Below, one piece after another: positions 63,651-64,000 of a stretch of 64,000 nt of DNA. The notes under the pieces were generated by a model that ran no database searches, was not told the origin of the DNA, and was given only the letters and a program-made list of their open reading frames with translations. The stretch is from Megalonaias nervosa (Eukaryota > Mollusca > Bivalvia > Unionida > Unionidae), in assembly GCA_016617855.1 (NCBI GenBank), contig JAECUM010009728.1:1-64000 (forward strand). Reading direction: 5' to 3'. The position numbers were made by a program, and so were the translations under genes. Within the stretch, counting starts at the first letter, position 1. Every line of letters begins with the position of its first letter.

Positions 63651-64000
63651 ATGGAAGGACGAAAGCTAGCTTTAGTCCCTTACAAACGATGGATGGAATA
63701 CCATCGTTGGCAAGAACAACGAACCCCACATTTACCTCCCAATCCTCATTTGACCGAGATGTCCCAGATACAACACGAACTGCAATCGTTGATGGATCGC
63801 AGCGATTTGTCAGAAACGGAAAAATCGCAACGGCACGGTCAGTTGTTGCAACGACTGCAACTCTTTCACCAGAAAGCTTTAGACGAAACAGCTCCACCCA
63901 CTCTGAAAGATTTTAAGGCCTTGATGAAAAGTCCATCACCACCACCACTACCACCACTACCAGCGGTCAAGACAGACACAACCCCACGAAGGCCTGAGGA
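63651..64000 (+). CDS. unknown helical protein, open to the window end
   Basis: ATG 63651, 116 codons with no stop before the edge. 'LALVPYKRWMEYHRWQEQ', 'EMSQIQHELQSLMDRSDLSE' and 'QLLQRLQLFHQKALDE' predict helices. A proline/serine linker ('KSPSPPPLPPLPAV') follows. The start 'LVPYKRW' resembles the N-terminus of uncharacterised proteins often carried by Polinton-type elements, from memory. The two frames of about 90 codons overlapping it are shadows. Rest of the gene lies outside. Confidence 0.6.
   Translation, partial: MEGRKLALVPYKRWMEYHRWQEQRTPHLPPNPHLTEMSQIQHELQSLMDRSDLSETEKSQRHGQLLQRLQLFHQKALDETAPPTLKDFKALMKSPSPPPLPPLPAVKTDTTPRRPE

Overview
This is a metazoan nuclear genome window, AT-rich and full of repeats. 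A mollusc or other lophotrochozoan is my best guess; that is inference. The evidence is a host gene with small exons and long GT-AG introns, two tRNA-derived SINE families, a fold-back MITE family, and many minisatellites and AC/AT/CT microsatellites. There is no prokaryotic gene organisation. The window holds one host gene, two large virus-like DNA transposons of the Polinton/Maverick/adintovirus group, and a fragment of a third.

Positions 1 to about 34,300 are host sequence. The only host gene I recognise is uroporphyrinogen-III synthase (UROS, haem pathway) on the minus strand. Seven coding exons between 32,213 and 21,422 join in phase and give 226 residues; the last exon was not found. 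Around it lie SINEs, MITEs, a 1.2-kb minisatellite (about 28,000-29,180), compound microsatellites and one decayed retrotransposon reverse-transcriptase tail (11,865-12,345).

Positions 34,330-49,420 hold element 1, a decayed Polinton-like provirus with terminal inverted repeats at 35,011-36,545 and 48,255-49,216. Inside are an adenain-like protease, a phage-like fibre, a small membrane protein, a capsid-type protein, a coiled-coil protein, an FtsK/HerA-type packaging ATPase, a phospholipase-A2-like domain and a DDE integrase. On the opposite strand is a very large replicase relic that reads as family-B polymerase, then SF1 helicase, then an HNH/zinc domain. Only the protease and ATPase frames are open throughout. 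Immediately outside the left terminal repeat is a relic of a different, conventional Polinton-type DNA polymerase B (34,330-35,000).

Positions about 52,025-64,000 hold element 2, a much younger adintovirus-like element that runs off the right edge. Its genes are compact and mostly intact: a divergent pair of putative early genes, a zinc-knuckle protein, a protein-primed-type PolB with one in-frame stop, a BIR-domain inhibitor-of-apoptosis protein, a cluster of four small unknown proteins, a tail-anchored membrane protein, a packaging ATPase and several basic adenovirus-core-like proteins. Most transcription units have a TATA box followed about 25-32 nt later by a TCAGT/TCATT/TCACA-type initiator.

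The most striking observation is that both members of the divergent early pair end, 31-32 nt after the stop codon, in a canonical histone-mRNA 3' stem-loop with TTTC loop. Each is followed at 10-11 nt by the same ten-base purine-rich sequence, in the place of a histone downstream element. This suggests that the element makes non-polyadenylated, S-phase-regulated mRNAs for its early genes. I know of no description of this in Polintons or adintoviruses. Other signals worth checking are a consensus -1 frameshift heptamer in a core-protein gene, CRE palindromes in the early promoter and terminal region, a tRNA-like promoter inside the element 1 terminal repeat, and three unrelated polymerase lineages within about 24 kb.
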